A stretch of 64,000 nt of DNA from Halobacillus fulvus (GCA_004078665.1 SCFO01000003.1:186001-250000), one strand, 5' to 3'. Positions 40,659 to 49,202 are shown, counted from the first letter of the stretch. Notes: generated by a model from the letters alone, not told the origin. Translations and numbers: made by a program.

Positions 40659-41512
40659 TCGAAAGCTTTTTTCAATATGAATTTTTACAAAATGCAGCCA
40701 TAACTGGCCTGCTGATCGGACTTGTGGCTCCTTTGCTTGGAGTATTTATCGTTGTCCGTCGTTTATCACTGATTGCCGACGCTCTTTCCCATATTACGTT
40801 GACTGGGATTGCAGCAAGTCTGCTCTTGGAAAAGAGGATAACGGCCATCAACGACTGGAACCCGATCTACATGGGTATGGTATTTTCAGTCGCAGGAGCC
40901 ATCCTGATCGAACGGCTGAGAAAAGTCTACAAGCATTATGAAGAACTTGCGATTCCGATCATTTTGTCTAGTGGAATAGGCCTTGGAGTCATCTTAATTT
41001 CTTTAGCGGACGGATTTAATACCGACCTGTTCAGTTATTTATTCGGAAGTGTGACAGCCGTCGATCGCTCGAGTATGTGGACGGTGCTTTCGATTACGGT
41101 CATTGTGATCGCCATCGTGATCCTTTTTTATAAGGAACTGTTTGTCTTATCCTTTGATGAGGAGCATGCTTCGATTTCGGGTGTGAACGGGCGGTTTATT
41201 CATTTGATATTCATCGTAATGGTAGCTCTTGTCATCGCCTCTTCTATGCAGGTTGTGGGCATCCTACTCGTTTCCGCACTGATGACGCTTCCGGTTGCAT
41301 CCGCCTTGAGGCTGTCGCGTAGTTTTAAACAGACCATTGGTTTATCAATTGCTTTTGGAGAAATGTCGGTCATCATCGGGCTCATATCCTCTTACCACTT
41401 AAGTGTGCCGCCGGGAGGAACGATTGTGATGACAGCCGTTTTGTTACTGATTATGACAATGGCTTACAAAAAAGTGAGCACTCAACAATGGGTAAAGGGT
41501 GAAGCACAATGA
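40655..41512 (+). CDS. znuB: Zinc ABC transporter permease
   Basis: A 285-residue permease of the metal ABC-3 family with about eight membrane segments. Family marks: LLIGLVAPLLGVFIVVRRLSLIADALSHITLTG near the N-terminus, IILSSGIGLGVILISLADGFNTDLFSYLFGS, and VVGILLVSALMTLPVASALRL in the C-terminal half. It carries zinc across the membrane with ZnuC. Both flanking genes overlap it by ATGA, so all three are coupled. Manganese specificity is possible for the family, but Zur and the boxes favour zinc. Confidence 0.93.
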   Translation: MIESFFQYEFLQNAAITGLLIGLVAPLLGVFIVVRRLSLIADALSHITLTGIAASLLLEKRITAINDWNPIYMGMVFSVAGAILIERLRKVYKHYEELAIPIILSSGIGLGVILISLADGFNTDLFSYLFGSVTAVDRSSMWTVLSITVIVIAIVILFYKELFVLSFDEEHASISGVNGRFIHLIFIVMVALVIASSMQVVGILLVSALMTLPVASALRLSRSFKQTIGLSIAFGEMSVIIGLISSYHLSVPPGGTIVMTAVLLLIMTMAYKKVSTQQWVKGEAQ

Positions 41513-41919
41513 ATGTTGAGACAGCTTTAGAGAAACTGAAAGAAAAAGGATACAAGCGCACAAAACAACGGGAACGGATATTGGAGATCTTCGTCAAACA
41601 GGATCAGTATATCGCAGCGAAGGAAATTCTTAAGGAGATTCAGGAGGACTTCCCCGGGGTCAGTTATGATACGATCTACCGCAACTTATACCTTTTAACG
41701 GATGAAGAGATTTTAGAAGCAACAGAACTAGGCGGTGAAAAGCATTTCCGTTTGGGCTGTGATACACATGGCCATCACCATCATTTCATTTGCACAGAAT
41801 GCGGTAAAACAAAAAGCATTGAGTTCTGTCCGATGAACAGTATTAATGAAAATCTGAACGGATACGATATCGAAAACCATAAATTCGAAATTTACGGAAA
41901 GTGCCCACAGTGCAGCTGA
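41509..41919 (+). CDS. zur: Zinc uptake regulator Zur (Fur family)
   Basis: A 136-residue Fur-family repressor. The winged helix covers about residues 10-80 (KRTKQRERILEIF, VSYDTIYRNLYLL); the histidine cluster GHHHHFICTECGK and the C-terminal GKCPQC provide the structural zinc cysteines, and other histidines the sensing site. With zinc bound it represses zinc uptake genes. Its place in an operon with znuC and znuB decides Zur rather than Fur or PerR. It overlaps znuB by four bases. It probably represses its own operon and znuA. Confidence 0.92.
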   Translation: MNVETALEKLKEKGYKRTKQRERILEIFVKQDQYIAAKEILKEIQEDFPGVSYDTIYRNLYLLTDEEILEATELGGEKHFRLGCDTHGHHHHFICTECGKTKSIEFCPMNSINENLNGYDIENHKFEIYGKCPQCS

Positions 41920-41927
41920 CCGGACTG

Positions 41928-41957
41928 CCTGCGAATCACTCGCAGGTATCTTTTTTT
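41928..41957 (+). terminator. Terminator after zur
   Basis: CCTGCGA pairs with TCGCAGG, followed after four bases by seven T. Confidence 0.8.
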
Positions 41958-41970
41958 GTTACGAATTAAA

Positions 41971-41985
41971 AAGTAATCATTACTG
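41971..41985 (+). promoter_or_regulatory. Zur-like box 1 upstream of znuA
   Basis: AAGTAAT, C, ATTACTG contains the 13-base perfect dyad AGTAATCATTACT and matches the core of TCGTAATnATTACGA. Confidence 0.6.
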
Positions 41986-41993
41986 TTTACAAA

Positions 41994-42008
41994 CTGTAAC
42001 CGTTACGA
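41994..42008 (+). promoter_or_regulatory. Zur-like box 2 upstream of znuA
   Basis: CTGTAAC, C, GTTACGA; ten of the fourteen defined positions of the Zur box match. It lies 23 bases after box 1 start and 36 bases before znuA. Confidence 0.5.
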
Positions 42009-42044
42009 TATAATTCGTTTGTGAATGAGCGGAGGAGGAGAACA

Positions 42045-43139
42045 ATGAAGAAACGATTAGGAATGATCCTATTACTTATAACGCTTGTGATCAGTGCTTG
42101 TGGAACTGAAACAGCGGGTACTGACTCTCCAGATGAAAATACAGATGCTTTAACGATTTACACAACGGTTTACCCGATCCAATTCTTTGCGGAGCAGATT
42201 GCAGGAGAAGCTGCGAATGTCACATCCATTCTGCCTCCAGGAGCAGATGCTCATACCTTTGAGCCGACGACGAAAGAGATGGTGGAGATCGCCGAAGCAG
42301 ATGCCTTTATTTATAATGGAGCGGGTTTAGAGGCTTATGCTGAAAAAATTGCCGATGCTATTGAATCCGAAAATGTAGAGATTCTGGAAGCTTCTAATGG
42401 GATTGACTTAAAAGAACATACTCACGAAGGTGAAAATGCCAGCGAGGAAGCCGAACATGCGCATGAAGAGGGCGAGGATGCCCATGAGGAAGGCGAGCAT
42501 GCGCATGAAGAGGATGAACATGCCCATGAGGAAGCTGAACATGCGCATGAAGAAGACGAGCACGCCCACGAAGACGAATCGGCTGCAGACGACCATGAAG
42601 GCCACAATCACGGGGAGCAGGACCCACACATTTGGCTCGATCCGATGAAGTCTGCGGAGATGGCTGAAAATATCAAGAATCTTTTGGTCGAGATGAGTCC
42701 TGAACAAGAAGAGCTGTTCAACCAAAACTATGAAGATTTGAAGCAGAAACTGACAGACCTTGATCAGCAATTCCATGATGAGTTGAAAGATAAGCCGAAA
42801 AGGGAAATCATTGTCTCTCATGCAGCCTATGGTTATTGGGAGCAGGCTTATGGACTTGAACAATTAGCTGTATCTGGCTTGAGCCCGACAAACGAACCGT
42901 CTCAAAAAGAGCTGGAACAAATCATTCAGACAGCAAAAGATCATGACCTGAAGCATGTATTGTTTGAGCAGAATATTACACCAAAAGTCTCTGAAGTCGT
43001 GCAAAATGAAATTGGGGCAGATCCGCTCCGTATTCATAACCTTTCCGTTTTGACAGAAGAGGATATTGCAGATGAAGAAGACTACTTCAGCTTAATGCAT
43101 CATAATTTAGAACAATTGAATGAGGCTCTATCCGAATAA
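42045..43139 (+). CDS. znuA: Zinc ABC transporter substrate-binding lipoprotein with histidine-rich loop
   Basis: A 364-residue lipoprotein. The signal peptide ends VISAC with the lipidated cysteine at 19. Zinc ligands of the cluster A-I family are expected in ADAHTFEPTTK, DPHIWLDP, VSHAAYGYW and LFEQNITPK. Between the first two (about residues 125-190) lies a histidine- and glutamate-rich loop made of seven-residue repeats of the type HAHEEGE or HAHEEDE, thought in homologues to collect zinc. ATG 42045 follows GCGGAGGAGGAG; the upstream frame has no site. Two Zur-like boxes precede it, and it is a separate transcript from znuCB-zur. Confidence 0.94.
   Translation: MKKRLGMILLLITLVISACGTETAGTDSPDENTDALTIYTTVYPIQFFAEQIAGEAANVTSILPPGADAHTFEPTTKEMVEIAEADAFIYNGAGLEAYAEKIADAIESENVEILEASNGIDLKEHTHEGENASEEAEHAHEEGEDAHEEGEHAHEEDEHAHEEAEHAHEEDEHAHEDESAADDHEGHNHGEQDPHIWLDPMKSAEMAENIKNLLVEMSPEQEELFNQNYEDLKQKLTDLDQQFHDELKDKPKREIIVSHAAYGYWEQAYGLEQLAVSGLSPTNEPSQKELEQIIQTAKDHDLKHVLFEQNITPKVSEVVQNEIGADPLRIHNLSVLTEEDIADEEDYFSLMHHNLEQLNEALSE
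42450..42580 (+). repeat. 21-base tandem repeats coding the His-rich loop of ZnuA
   Basis: About six units of 21 bases, each coding (E/D)HAHEE(G/D/A), with alternating GCGCAT and GCCCAT codons. Such repeats can change copy number by slippage. Confidence 0.8.
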
Positions 43140-43182
43140 AAAAACAGGCTGCGGACATTAAATGTTCGCAGCCTGTTTTTGT
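43139..43182. terminator. Bidirectional terminator after znuA
   Basis: AAAACAGGCTGC (43141-43152) pairs with GCAGCCTGTTTT (43168-43179). The convergent MFS gene ends within the hairpin. Confidence 0.92.
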
Positions 43183-44330
43183 GCTGGGCTTTTGACGGAG
43201 GCGGTAGATATGAGAACGATCACTAGCAAAGCCACAATTACATAAAAGAAAGAGATATTCGGAGCTATATCGAGCATTGCTCCCGATAGAAAAGGTCCAA
43301 GGATGCTCCCGATACTGAACGACATTCCGCACAGAATGTTTCCAGCAGGAAGTAATTCTCTCGGTAAAAGGTCGGTCATATAGGAAATTCCCATCGAAAA
43401 GAGGGAACCGACACAAAGCCCGGCAAAAGCAAACGTGATGAATAACCAGGTGACCGAGTCTTCGAATAAGCCTGCGAGTATGAATGCCAAGATGCCTCCC
43501 ACTAATACGGTGACGATGACGATCTTTCTCCCTACTCTGTCGCTCAATGCACCGAGTGGAATTTGAGAAAGCATGCTGGCCGCCGCAAAGCTCGGGATGA
43601 TAATGGACAGCATGTTGACATCATGACCGAGTCTAAGCCCATAGACAGGAAAGATCCCGTGTAATGTCGCTTCCAAAAATCCGTATGTCAATGGTGGAAG
43701 GAAAGCGACCCACCCAATTCGGATCGCTTTCAGAAATCTTCTCAATGAGCTTGTTCCATAGGCTGTCGCATGGTCTTTTTCCGGCATTTCGTTACGGACA
43801 CGGATCATTAATAGCCAGACCATCATGCTGAGTAAAGAAGAAATAAGGAAAGGTACGTACAGTCCGAATTCCAGCAGGGTGGTCATCAATGGTCCTAATG
43901 TAAATCCTAAACTGAAGAACAGACCGTAATAAGCGATGCTCTTTCCTCTTGATTTGGAAGCGGCAGTGGCCGTGATCCATGTTTGTGTACCAAAGTGTAA
44001 GATCTGGTCGCCGATACCGACCATGACGCGCAATATGAACCAGAACCAGAGCGCTTGCCAGAATGGGAATAACGCTAATGAAATAAAAACAAGGGCTCCA
44101 CCGATCATGATCATCGGTTTAAAGCCGATTTTCTGTAAAGGCTTCTCCATAAAAGGAGAAGAAATAAGGATTCCGATATACAACCCTGTGGCGTGTAACC
44201 CATTGATCGAGGATGATACACCATTCTGTTCAAGGATGATGCCAAGTAAAGGCAGCAGCATCCCTTGAGAAAACCCTGAAATGGTTACAAGGGCAATTAA
44301 AATCCAGAATCTCGTTTTGGCAGTCACCAT
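43158..44330 (-). CDS. MFS transporter
   Basis: A 390-residue major facilitator with twelve predicted membrane segments. The loop between segments 2 and 3 reads MEKPLQKIGFKP, and the corresponding loop of the second half is GALSDRVGRKIVIV, the classical MFS motif A. The pattern is that of drug or metabolite exporters of the Bacillus YfmO/YqgE kind, but the substrate cannot be told. RBS GAGGAGGAG precedes the ATG. Single gene on the minus strand, ending at the terminator shared with znuA. Confidence 0.9.
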   Translation of the reverse strand: MVTAKTRFWILIALVTISGFSQGMLLPLLGIILEQNGVSSSINGLHATGLYIGILISSPFMEKPLQKIGFKPMIMIGGALVFISLALFPFWQALWFWFILRVMVGIGDQILHFGTQTWITATAASKSRGKSIAYYGLFFSLGFTLGPLMTTLLEFGLYVPFLISSLLSMMVWLLMIRVRNEMPEKDHATAYGTSSLRRFLKAIRIGWVAFLPPLTYGFLEATLHGIFPVYGLRLGHDVNMLSIIIPSFAAASMLSQIPLGALSDRVGRKIVIVTVLVGGILAFILAGLFEDSVTWLFITFAFAGLCVGSLFSMGISYMTDLLPRELLPAGNILCGMSFSIGSILGPFLSGAMLDIAPNISFFYVIVALLVIVLISTASVKSPAQKQAANI

Positions 44331-44569
44331 CCCAGCTCCTCCTCTTCGTAAATCAGTCCTTCATCATGGTATATGAGGAACACGAGCGTGGCAACCCTTC
44401 AAGCTTTTGATGAAGCTGCTCCTCGTCCATTTCCCGACAGAAAAAAGGACCTTTTGATAAGCAATAACCAGCATTCGAGTCGTTCCTTATTTTCAAGAGA
44501 GGTTATTTCCCTATTAAAAACGGTTATTATATAATCAAAGACGCATCAACTTCAAAGGAGTGGATAAGA

Positions 44570-44962
44570 ATGGAATTTTATTTGAAAGAGAATGGAGTAC
44601 GCACCTCATTTGAATATGGACAGCTAAACATATCAGGAGACGAAACTTTCGGTTTCCGTCCTTACCAGCTCATGGTCGCGTCAATCGCCGGTTGCAGCTT
44701 TGGCGTCTACCGCAAAATCCTTGATAAGCAGCGTATTAATTACGAAGACATCATCGTCACAGCTGAGGTGAAGCGGAACCCAGATGAGGCGAACCGGATT
44801 GAGAAGATTCGTCTGCATTTTGTTGTGAAAGGTTACCATTTGAATCAGGATAAACTGTTGAAGAATTTGGAGGTATCCAGCAAGAACTGTTCAATGGTAC
44901 AATCCGTCAAAAACAGTATAGAAGTGGAAGAAACTCTTGAGTGTATCCAATTAAGTAAGTAA
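44570..44962 (+). CDS. OsmC/Ohr family protein
   Basis: A 130-residue OsmC-fold protein. The first redox cysteine is in SIAGCSFGVYRKI (about residue 43) and the second in SKNCSMVQSV (about 105), at the places expected for thiol-dependent organic peroxide reduction. It begins MEFYLKENGVRTSFEYG. Such proteins protect against peroxides or osmotic stress. ATG follows AAAGGAGTG. Single gene with a terminator; a TATAAT at 44530-44535 is a likely -10 element. The 44331-44569 gap otherwise holds only the two divergent promoter regions. Confidence 0.88.
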   Translation: MEFYLKENGVRTSFEYGQLNISGDETFGFRPYQLMVASIAGCSFGVYRKILDKQRINYEDIIVTAEVKRNPDEANRIEKIRLHFVVKGYHLNQDKLLKNLEVSSKNCSMVQSVKNSIEVEETLECIQLSK

Positions 44963-44965
44963 AAT

Positions 44966-45005
44966 AAAGAGAGCCTTGTTGAAAGATGAGGGCTCTCTTT
45001 TTTTA
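44966..45005 (+). terminator. Terminator after the OsmC gene
   Basis: AAAGAGAGCC (44966-44975) pairs with GGCTCTCTTT (44991-45000), then more T. Confidence 0.9.
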
Positions 45006-45026
45006 TGTCCAGAAAGGAAGAACGTC

Positions 45027-45638
45027 ATGAAAAACATTACAGTGAAATCCATCTTTTTTGTACTCGGATTAGTGATCATTGCTCTTGGTATTACGTTGAC
45101 TATCAAAGCGGACTTAGGTGCTGGGGCCTGGGATGCTATGAATGTCGGCCTGACGGAATCATTCGGCTTGACGGTAGGAAATTGGATTATGATTGTCGGA
45201 GCGATCCTTATGATAACAAACGCACTTATTGCAAAGGAACGCCCGGATCTTTTAGCCGTTTTCACAATTTTGATTTTAGGACAGATGATCGATTTTTGGA
45301 TGCTTCTCGTATTTGCAGAGATCATCGTAACCGGCTTTATTTTTCAGATGATGACGCTTTTGGGTGGGATTCTGACCATCGCATTTGGTGTATCACTTTA
45401 CCTGCAGCCGAAGTTTTCCTTGAACCCTGTCGATAATTTTATGGTCGCGCTCCAAAAAAGGTTCGGCTTCAAATTAACGACGGCAAAAACATTGACCGAG
45501 GTGTTTGCCTTAGGTATGGCGCTGCTATTAGGTGGACCCATCGGTTTAGGGACCGTAATTATTCTTGTTCTCATCGGACCTTCCATCCAGTTTTTCGATC
45601 CAAAAGCGAAGCGGGTCATGGATAGAATGATCTCCTAG
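45027..45638 (+). CDS. YczE/YitT-type integral membrane protein
   Basis: A 203-residue membrane protein with about five hydrophobic segments. It resembles the YczE/YyaS group (sometimes named DUF6198): GLVIIALGITLTIKADLGAGAWDAMNVGL at the N-terminus, then QPKFSLNPVDNFMVAL, with the typical GAGAWDA and PVDN motifs. YczE in B. subtilis affects secondary metabolite production; transport is suspected but not shown. ATG 45027 has AAAGGAAG before it; the frame upstream covers the terminator and is not used. Single gene. Confidence 0.87.
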   Translation: MKNITVKSIFFVLGLVIIALGITLTIKADLGAGAWDAMNVGLTESFGLTVGNWIMIVGAILMITNALIAKERPDLLAVFTILILGQMIDFWMLLVFAEIIVTGFIFQMMTLLGGILTIAFGVSLYLQPKFSLNPVDNFMVALQKRFGFKLTTAKTLTEVFALGMALLLGGPIGLGTVIILVLIGPSIQFFDPKAKRVMDRMIS

Positions 45639-45700
45639 ATCGTTTGTATAGGAAGGACCCATCTTTCACATGATAAGAAAAACGAAAGGTGGTCCAAGAG

Positions 45701-46495
45701 GTGAACAAGAAATGGTTAGTCCTTATCTTATTTATCGCTTCTGTCCTATTAACTTCTGTTGCAATCGTATCGGCTGCAGAGAAGGCAAATAAACAAGAGC
45801 ATGCCATTCCCAACCATGTGTTGAATATATCGAAAGACAATACCTATCCGAACTCTACGGATGATCAGGAACTACTGGAAGCTGAGGAATTGACAAAAGA
45901 GCTTCTCGAAGAAACGAATCTTCGTATTACCAATCCTCAATTGGTCGATATGCTGAATGAAACGTCACTTAATCCTTCGCCTTTTGCGATCGGATATCGC
46001 GGAGAGATTTTTCTCGGTCGATGGCCGCTCGCTTATGAATCAAAAGAAACGAATATTAACTGGGAGTATCAGGAGATCAATGTGAATGAACTGAACAACC
46101 TCGGCGGGGAAGTTCCGGAAAAAGTCAGCTATAGCCAAAAGGAAGAAAAGCAAATCAAAGGCGGCCTGACCTCCAAAATCAGCCACAGTGATCAGATGAT
46201 GAAATTGATTTTGCTGGAAGCTCAAAAGAACACGAAGCTTCCGCTATCGTTCAGCACCGTCATTGGACGGGGAACGAAGCAGAACAATACGTATGCTGTA
46301 CCAGTGAACAAAACAGGTCTTTTGCATGCTTATGCCCCTGCTGTTAATGAAAAAGGGGAAGTAACCTTCGGTGATGTCTACATCAAACTGAAAGGGTCCA
46401 AGAAATCCATCGTCGTCAAAAATGTAACGAGGCAAGGAATCGGAGCCTGGATTCCGGTTCAAGATCATGTCAGTTTTTCCTTCGAATTAAAATAA
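45701..46495 (+). CDS. yfkD: YfkD-like exported protein
   Basis: A 264-residue protein with an N-terminal signal or anchor segment (WLVLILFIASVLLTSVAIVSA) and a soluble extracytoplasmic domain. Segments such as VLNISKDNTYPN, NPSPFAIGYRGEIFLGRWPLAYESKETNINWEYQ and YAPAVNEKGEVTFGDVYIKLKGSKKSIVVKNVTRQGIGAWIPVQDHV, read in parts, fit B. subtilis YfkD. Function unknown. The GTG at 45701 follows AAAGGTGG and is preferred to the GTG at 45689. It converges on yfkC, the same pairing as in B. subtilis, which supports the call. Confidence 0.82.
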   Translation: MNKKWLVLILFIASVLLTSVAIVSAAEKANKQEHAIPNHVLNISKDNTYPNSTDDQELLEAEELTKELLEETNLRITNPQLVDMLNETSLNPSPFAIGYRGEIFLGRWPLAYESKETNINWEYQEINVNELNNLGGEVPEKVSYSQKEEKQIKGGLTSKISHSDQMMKLILLEAQKNTKLPLSFSTVIGRGTKQNNTYAVPVNKTGLLHAYAPAVNEKGEVTFGDVYIKLKGSKKSIVVKNVTRQGIGAWIPVQDHVSFSFELK

Positions 46496-46497
46496 AA

Positions 46498-46531
46498 AAC
46501 ACCCTACTCCTCTCGAGGAGCTTGGGTGTTC
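46498..46531. terminator. Bidirectional terminator between yfkD and yfkC
   Basis: AACACCC and GGGTGTT pair, with an inner CTCCTC and GAGGAG pair. The minus strand has the longer T run. Confidence 0.8.
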
Positions 46532-47358
46532 CATTCGACGCGCTGCTCAGCCATCGCAATGTTCTCATCAAACATTGTCTCGGCGATGATCCGGCGCGTT
46601 TCTTTTGCAGCTGTCCAATAGACCAAATCGTAAACGACAGCTGTCACCGTATATTGATAGCCACGGTACTGGTCGTTCAAATCCCCCATGCCATACACTT
46701 GAAACGGCTCTAAAGGGTCTCCTTTCAAGTCTTTTTTTAAATAATCGGACAACTCCTGATTCATTCGCTCGCAAGCTTTTTCGAGCGCCTGGAAAGTGTT
46801 GCGCGGGTCTTCTCGGAAGCTTGTCGTCACGTGTTCAATGACGCGCATGTATTCGAAGTTGTAGTTCTCAATCGTCGTGATTTGACCGTTGCTCATCGTA
46901 AGCAATTTCCCGCTCCACTGCCGCACCTTAAGGAAGCGAAGGCCAATATCCTCGACGGTGCCGTGAAAGGTATTATTGACGGTAATGAAGTCTCCTTTAT
47001 GGAGCTGCTTCTCATAAAGGAGAAAGAGTCCGGCGAAAAAGTCTTTAATCAAGCTTTGAGCACCGAAGCCTACAATAACCCCGATGATTCCTGCCCCGGC
47101 TAAAATTCGGCCGATGCTGATGAATTCATCCAGCACAATGAACACAAACGCAATGACCGCCGTATAGCTGATGATCGAATTGAACATCGATTCAAGCGTC
47201 TTTTCTTTTCGTTCTTCAATAAAATCTGTTTTCTGAAAAAAGGAATGGATCGCTTTTCTTAAAAAAAGTACGAGGATAAATAAGAAAAGTGCCAGGATAA
47301 GGAAGCGGATCACGTAGAACGTTTCCCACCATTCCTGTATTTGCGCGAAGTCTATCAT
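46504..47358 (-). CDS. yfkC: Mechanosensitive channel of the MscS family (YfkC)
   Basis: A 284-residue small-conductance mechanosensitive channel homologue with three N-terminal membrane segments. The pore-lining third segment and first soluble domain read AGAGIIGVIVGFGAQSLIKDFFAGLFLLYE, followed by GDFITVNNTFHGTVEDIGLRFLKVR, the MscS hallmark. It opens under membrane tension to release solutes after a downshift in salinity, fitting a halophile with strong osmolyte uptake. RBS AGGAGG lies 11 bases before the ATG. It converges on yfkD. Confidence 0.92.
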   Translation of the reverse strand: MIDFAQIQEWWETFYVIRFLILALFLFILVLFLRKAIHSFFQKTDFIEERKEKTLESMFNSIISYTAVIAFVFIVLDEFISIGRILAGAGIIGVIVGFGAQSLIKDFFAGLFLLYEKQLHKGDFITVNNTFHGTVEDIGLRFLKVRQWSGKLLTMSNGQITTIENYNFEYMRVIEHVTTSFREDPRNTFQALEKACERMNQELSDYLKKDLKGDPLEPFQVYGMGDLNDQYRGYQYTVTAVVYDLVYWTAAKETRRIIAETMFDENIAMAEQRVEWNTQAPREE

Positions 47359-47485
47359 GGTTCAGAGTCCTCCTATTCTTCGACTGTATTATAGCACGTT
47401 TCGACAGGATTATTCTTACGTTAGACAAGAGCTCAGAGTTGTACTATGATAAGAATCGTGAATATGAACAAAAAGGAGAGAAAGA

Positions 47486-47635
47486 ATGGCTCAACAAGAG
47501 AAACTGCAGGATTTAAAACTGCGACTTTCTGAATTTATGACGCGCATTGAGTCTCTTGATCCGGAAGAGACATCTGTTGATGATATCGATCGCCTGATTT
47601 CCATGCTAGAGGAATTAGAAAATAAAATGAATTGA
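47486..47635 (+). CDS. SE1561 family small protein (49 aa)
   Basis: A 49-residue acidic helical protein: MAQQEKLQDLKLRLSEFM, then ESLDPEETSVDDIDRLISML and ending in ENKMN. The pattern matches short proteins of Firmicutes named SE1561 family, of unknown function. It has heptad-like spacing of leucine and isoleucine, suggesting a coiled-coil dimer. AAAGGAGAG lies 8 bases before the ATG. It forms its own transcript before a weak hairpin. It is convincing because of the ribosome site, the clean codon use and the divergent yfkC promoter region upstream. Confidence 0.8.
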   Translation: MAQQEKLQDLKLRLSEFMTRIESLDPEETSVDDIDRLISMLEELENKMN

Positions 47636-47645
47636 AGCTATTATT

Positions 47646-47682
47646 TGAAAATTGACTCTCTTTATTAGAGGGTTGATTTTTT
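47646..47682 (+). terminator. Probable terminator after the SE1561 gene
   Basis: An AT-rich stem with several G-T pairs (AAATTGACTCT and AGAGGGTTGATTT) followed by a T-rich tract. Confidence 0.55.
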
Positions 47683-47752
47683 ATTTTTTCTGCTTTATCA
47701 TGGTAAATCGTTAATGAATGAAATGATTTTAAACGAGAGAGGAGAATGTACA

Positions 47753-49069
47753 ATGGCCTGGGCAGTTGTTGTATCTGTCCTCGTAATGACGGTTTTGAGT
47801 CTATTACGTGTGAATGTCATTGTTGCCATTCTTGCTGCCGGCTTGACGGCTGGAGTAATGAACGGGAATAGCCTTGTCGCTTCCCTTGAATTGCTTGTCA
47901 GCGGTATGGGCGGACAGGCGAGTGTGGCATTGAGTTATATTTTATTGGGGGCTTTTGCAGTAGCAATCAGCTATTCGGGCATCACGTCCTTGTTAGTGAA
48001 CTATTTACTTCGAGTTTTAAAGGATATGCGCACGATGATGGTGCTTGTGATCGCATTTGTCGCAAGTCTGTCTCAAAACGTCGTTCCGGTTCACATTGCT
48101 TTTATTCCTATTTTAATCCCGCCTTTATTGCAGTTATTTGATCGTATGAAACTGGATCGACGTGCCGTGGCCGCTGCGTTGACATTTGGATTGAAAGCAC
48201 CATATGTCATGATCCCGGTCGGCTTTGGACTTATTTTTCATGAAACGATTCAGGAAGCGCTGAGAGCGAACGGCGTTGAACTTGGTGTCGGATCTATTGC
48301 TCAGTCGCTGCTCATTCCTGGTTCAGGTATGATTATCGGACTCTTCATTGCCGTTTTCATCACCTACCGGAAACAGAGAGAGCTGAAGGAAATGGATCGC
48401 ACACAGGAAAACGAATTAGAACAACCGGTCTGGGAAAAACAAGCAGAGCGCTTTAATCGTAAGCACGGTCTGACGATTGTTGCGATTCTCGTGACTTTGG
48501 TCATCCAGGCTGTCTGGCAAAACCTCGTGCTTGCTGCGTTGGCCGGAATCATTTTGTTGTTTGTTTTCCGTATCGTCCCTTACAAGCAGGGAGACAAAGT
48601 GGTGAACGATGGAATCGGTATGATGGGCTTTATCGCGTTTGTCATGCTCGTATCTTCCGGTTACGCGAATGTACTGACAGAGACAGAATCTGTCACAGCC
48701 TTAGTTGAAAACACCTCTGGTTATATCGGTGATAACCAGGCGTTGATCGCGCTTATTTTACTTCTCGTCGGTCTTGTTGTCACGATGGGAATTGGATCTT
48801 CATTCGCAACCGTGCCGATTTTGGCTGCGCTATTTGTCCCGATTTGTACAGCGGCTGGATTTTCGCCAATGGCGATTGCCGCTCTAGTCGGAACGGCTGG
48901 TGCTCTTGGTGATGCTGGGTCACCTGCCTCCGATAGTACGCTTGGACCGACATCTGGTCTGAATGCGGACGGGAAGCACAATCACATTTGGGACACCTGC
49001 GTGCCGACGTTCCTGCACTACAACATCCCGTTGTTCATCTTCGGTTGGGCAGCTGCATTAATTTTATAG
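47753..49069 (+). CDS. Na+/H+ antiporter family protein (NhaC/YuiF-like)
   Basis: A 438-residue membrane protein with about eleven hydrophobic segments. It resembles the YuiF-type Na+/H+ antiporter family: an N-terminal region like the PF13726 domain, SLSQNVVPVHIAFIPILIPPLL, FGLKAPYVMIPVGFGLIFHE and, near the end, GALGDAGSPASDSTLGPTSGLNADGKHNHIWDT. It may exchange sodium for protons or carry an amino acid; both are proposed for the family. ATG 47753 follows GAGAGGAG. Its stop is followed one base later by a dispersed repeat. Single gene, with the terminator at 49203. Confidence 0.88.
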   Translation: MAWAVVVSVLVMTVLSLLRVNVIVAILAAGLTAGVMNGNSLVASLELLVSGMGGQASVALSYILLGAFAVAISYSGITSLLVNYLLRVLKDMRTMMVLVIAFVASLSQNVVPVHIAFIPILIPPLLQLFDRMKLDRRAVAAALTFGLKAPYVMIPVGFGLIFHETIQEALRANGVELGVGSIAQSLLIPGSGMIIGLFIAVFITYRKQRELKEMDRTQENELEQPVWEKQAERFNRKHGLTIVAILVTLVIQAVWQNLVLAALAGIILLFVFRIVPYKQGDKVVNDGIGMMGFIAFVMLVSSGYANVLTETESVTALVENTSGYIGDNQALIALILLLVGLVVTMGIGSSFATVPILAALFVPICTAAGFSPMAIAALVGTAGALGDAGSPASDSTLGPTSGLNADGKHNHIWDTCVPTFLHYNIPLFIFGWAAALIL

Positions 49070-49070
49070 G

Positions 49071-49189
49071 CTCTGTTAAACTCCGGTGTTTATGTAATAA
49101 AAGGAAACGGAATGATTGCCTTCCCGCTCCTCCTAGCTCTGGTACGAATAACGGAAACTTTCTAGTATCAACATTAAGCTTTGACAGAG
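49071..49189. repeat. Dispersed palindromic repeat, deleted copy D
   Basis: Ends CTCTGTTAAA (49071-49080) and TTTGACAGAG (49180-49189) are inverted. The right part, read on the minus strand, matches the left part of copy E over about 65 bases (AAGCTTAATGTTGATACTAG, TCCGTTATTCGTACCAGAGC). The GC-rich core is missing. Confidence 0.8.
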
Positions 49190-49202
49190 CGATTTTATAA
49201 AG

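Noticed and set aside
42450-42580. Regular repeats resembling a CRISPR array
   Set aside because: Units are contiguous with no spacers and lie in frame within znuA.
42394-42863. Long minus-strand frames opposite the ZnuA loop, one rich in Ser/Cys
   Set aside because: They mirror the 21-base repeats coding the His-rich loop and have no start site.
44395-44455. Stretch with CTCCTCGTCCATTTCCCG similar to the repeat core
   Set aside because: Match is too short and lacks the inverted ends.
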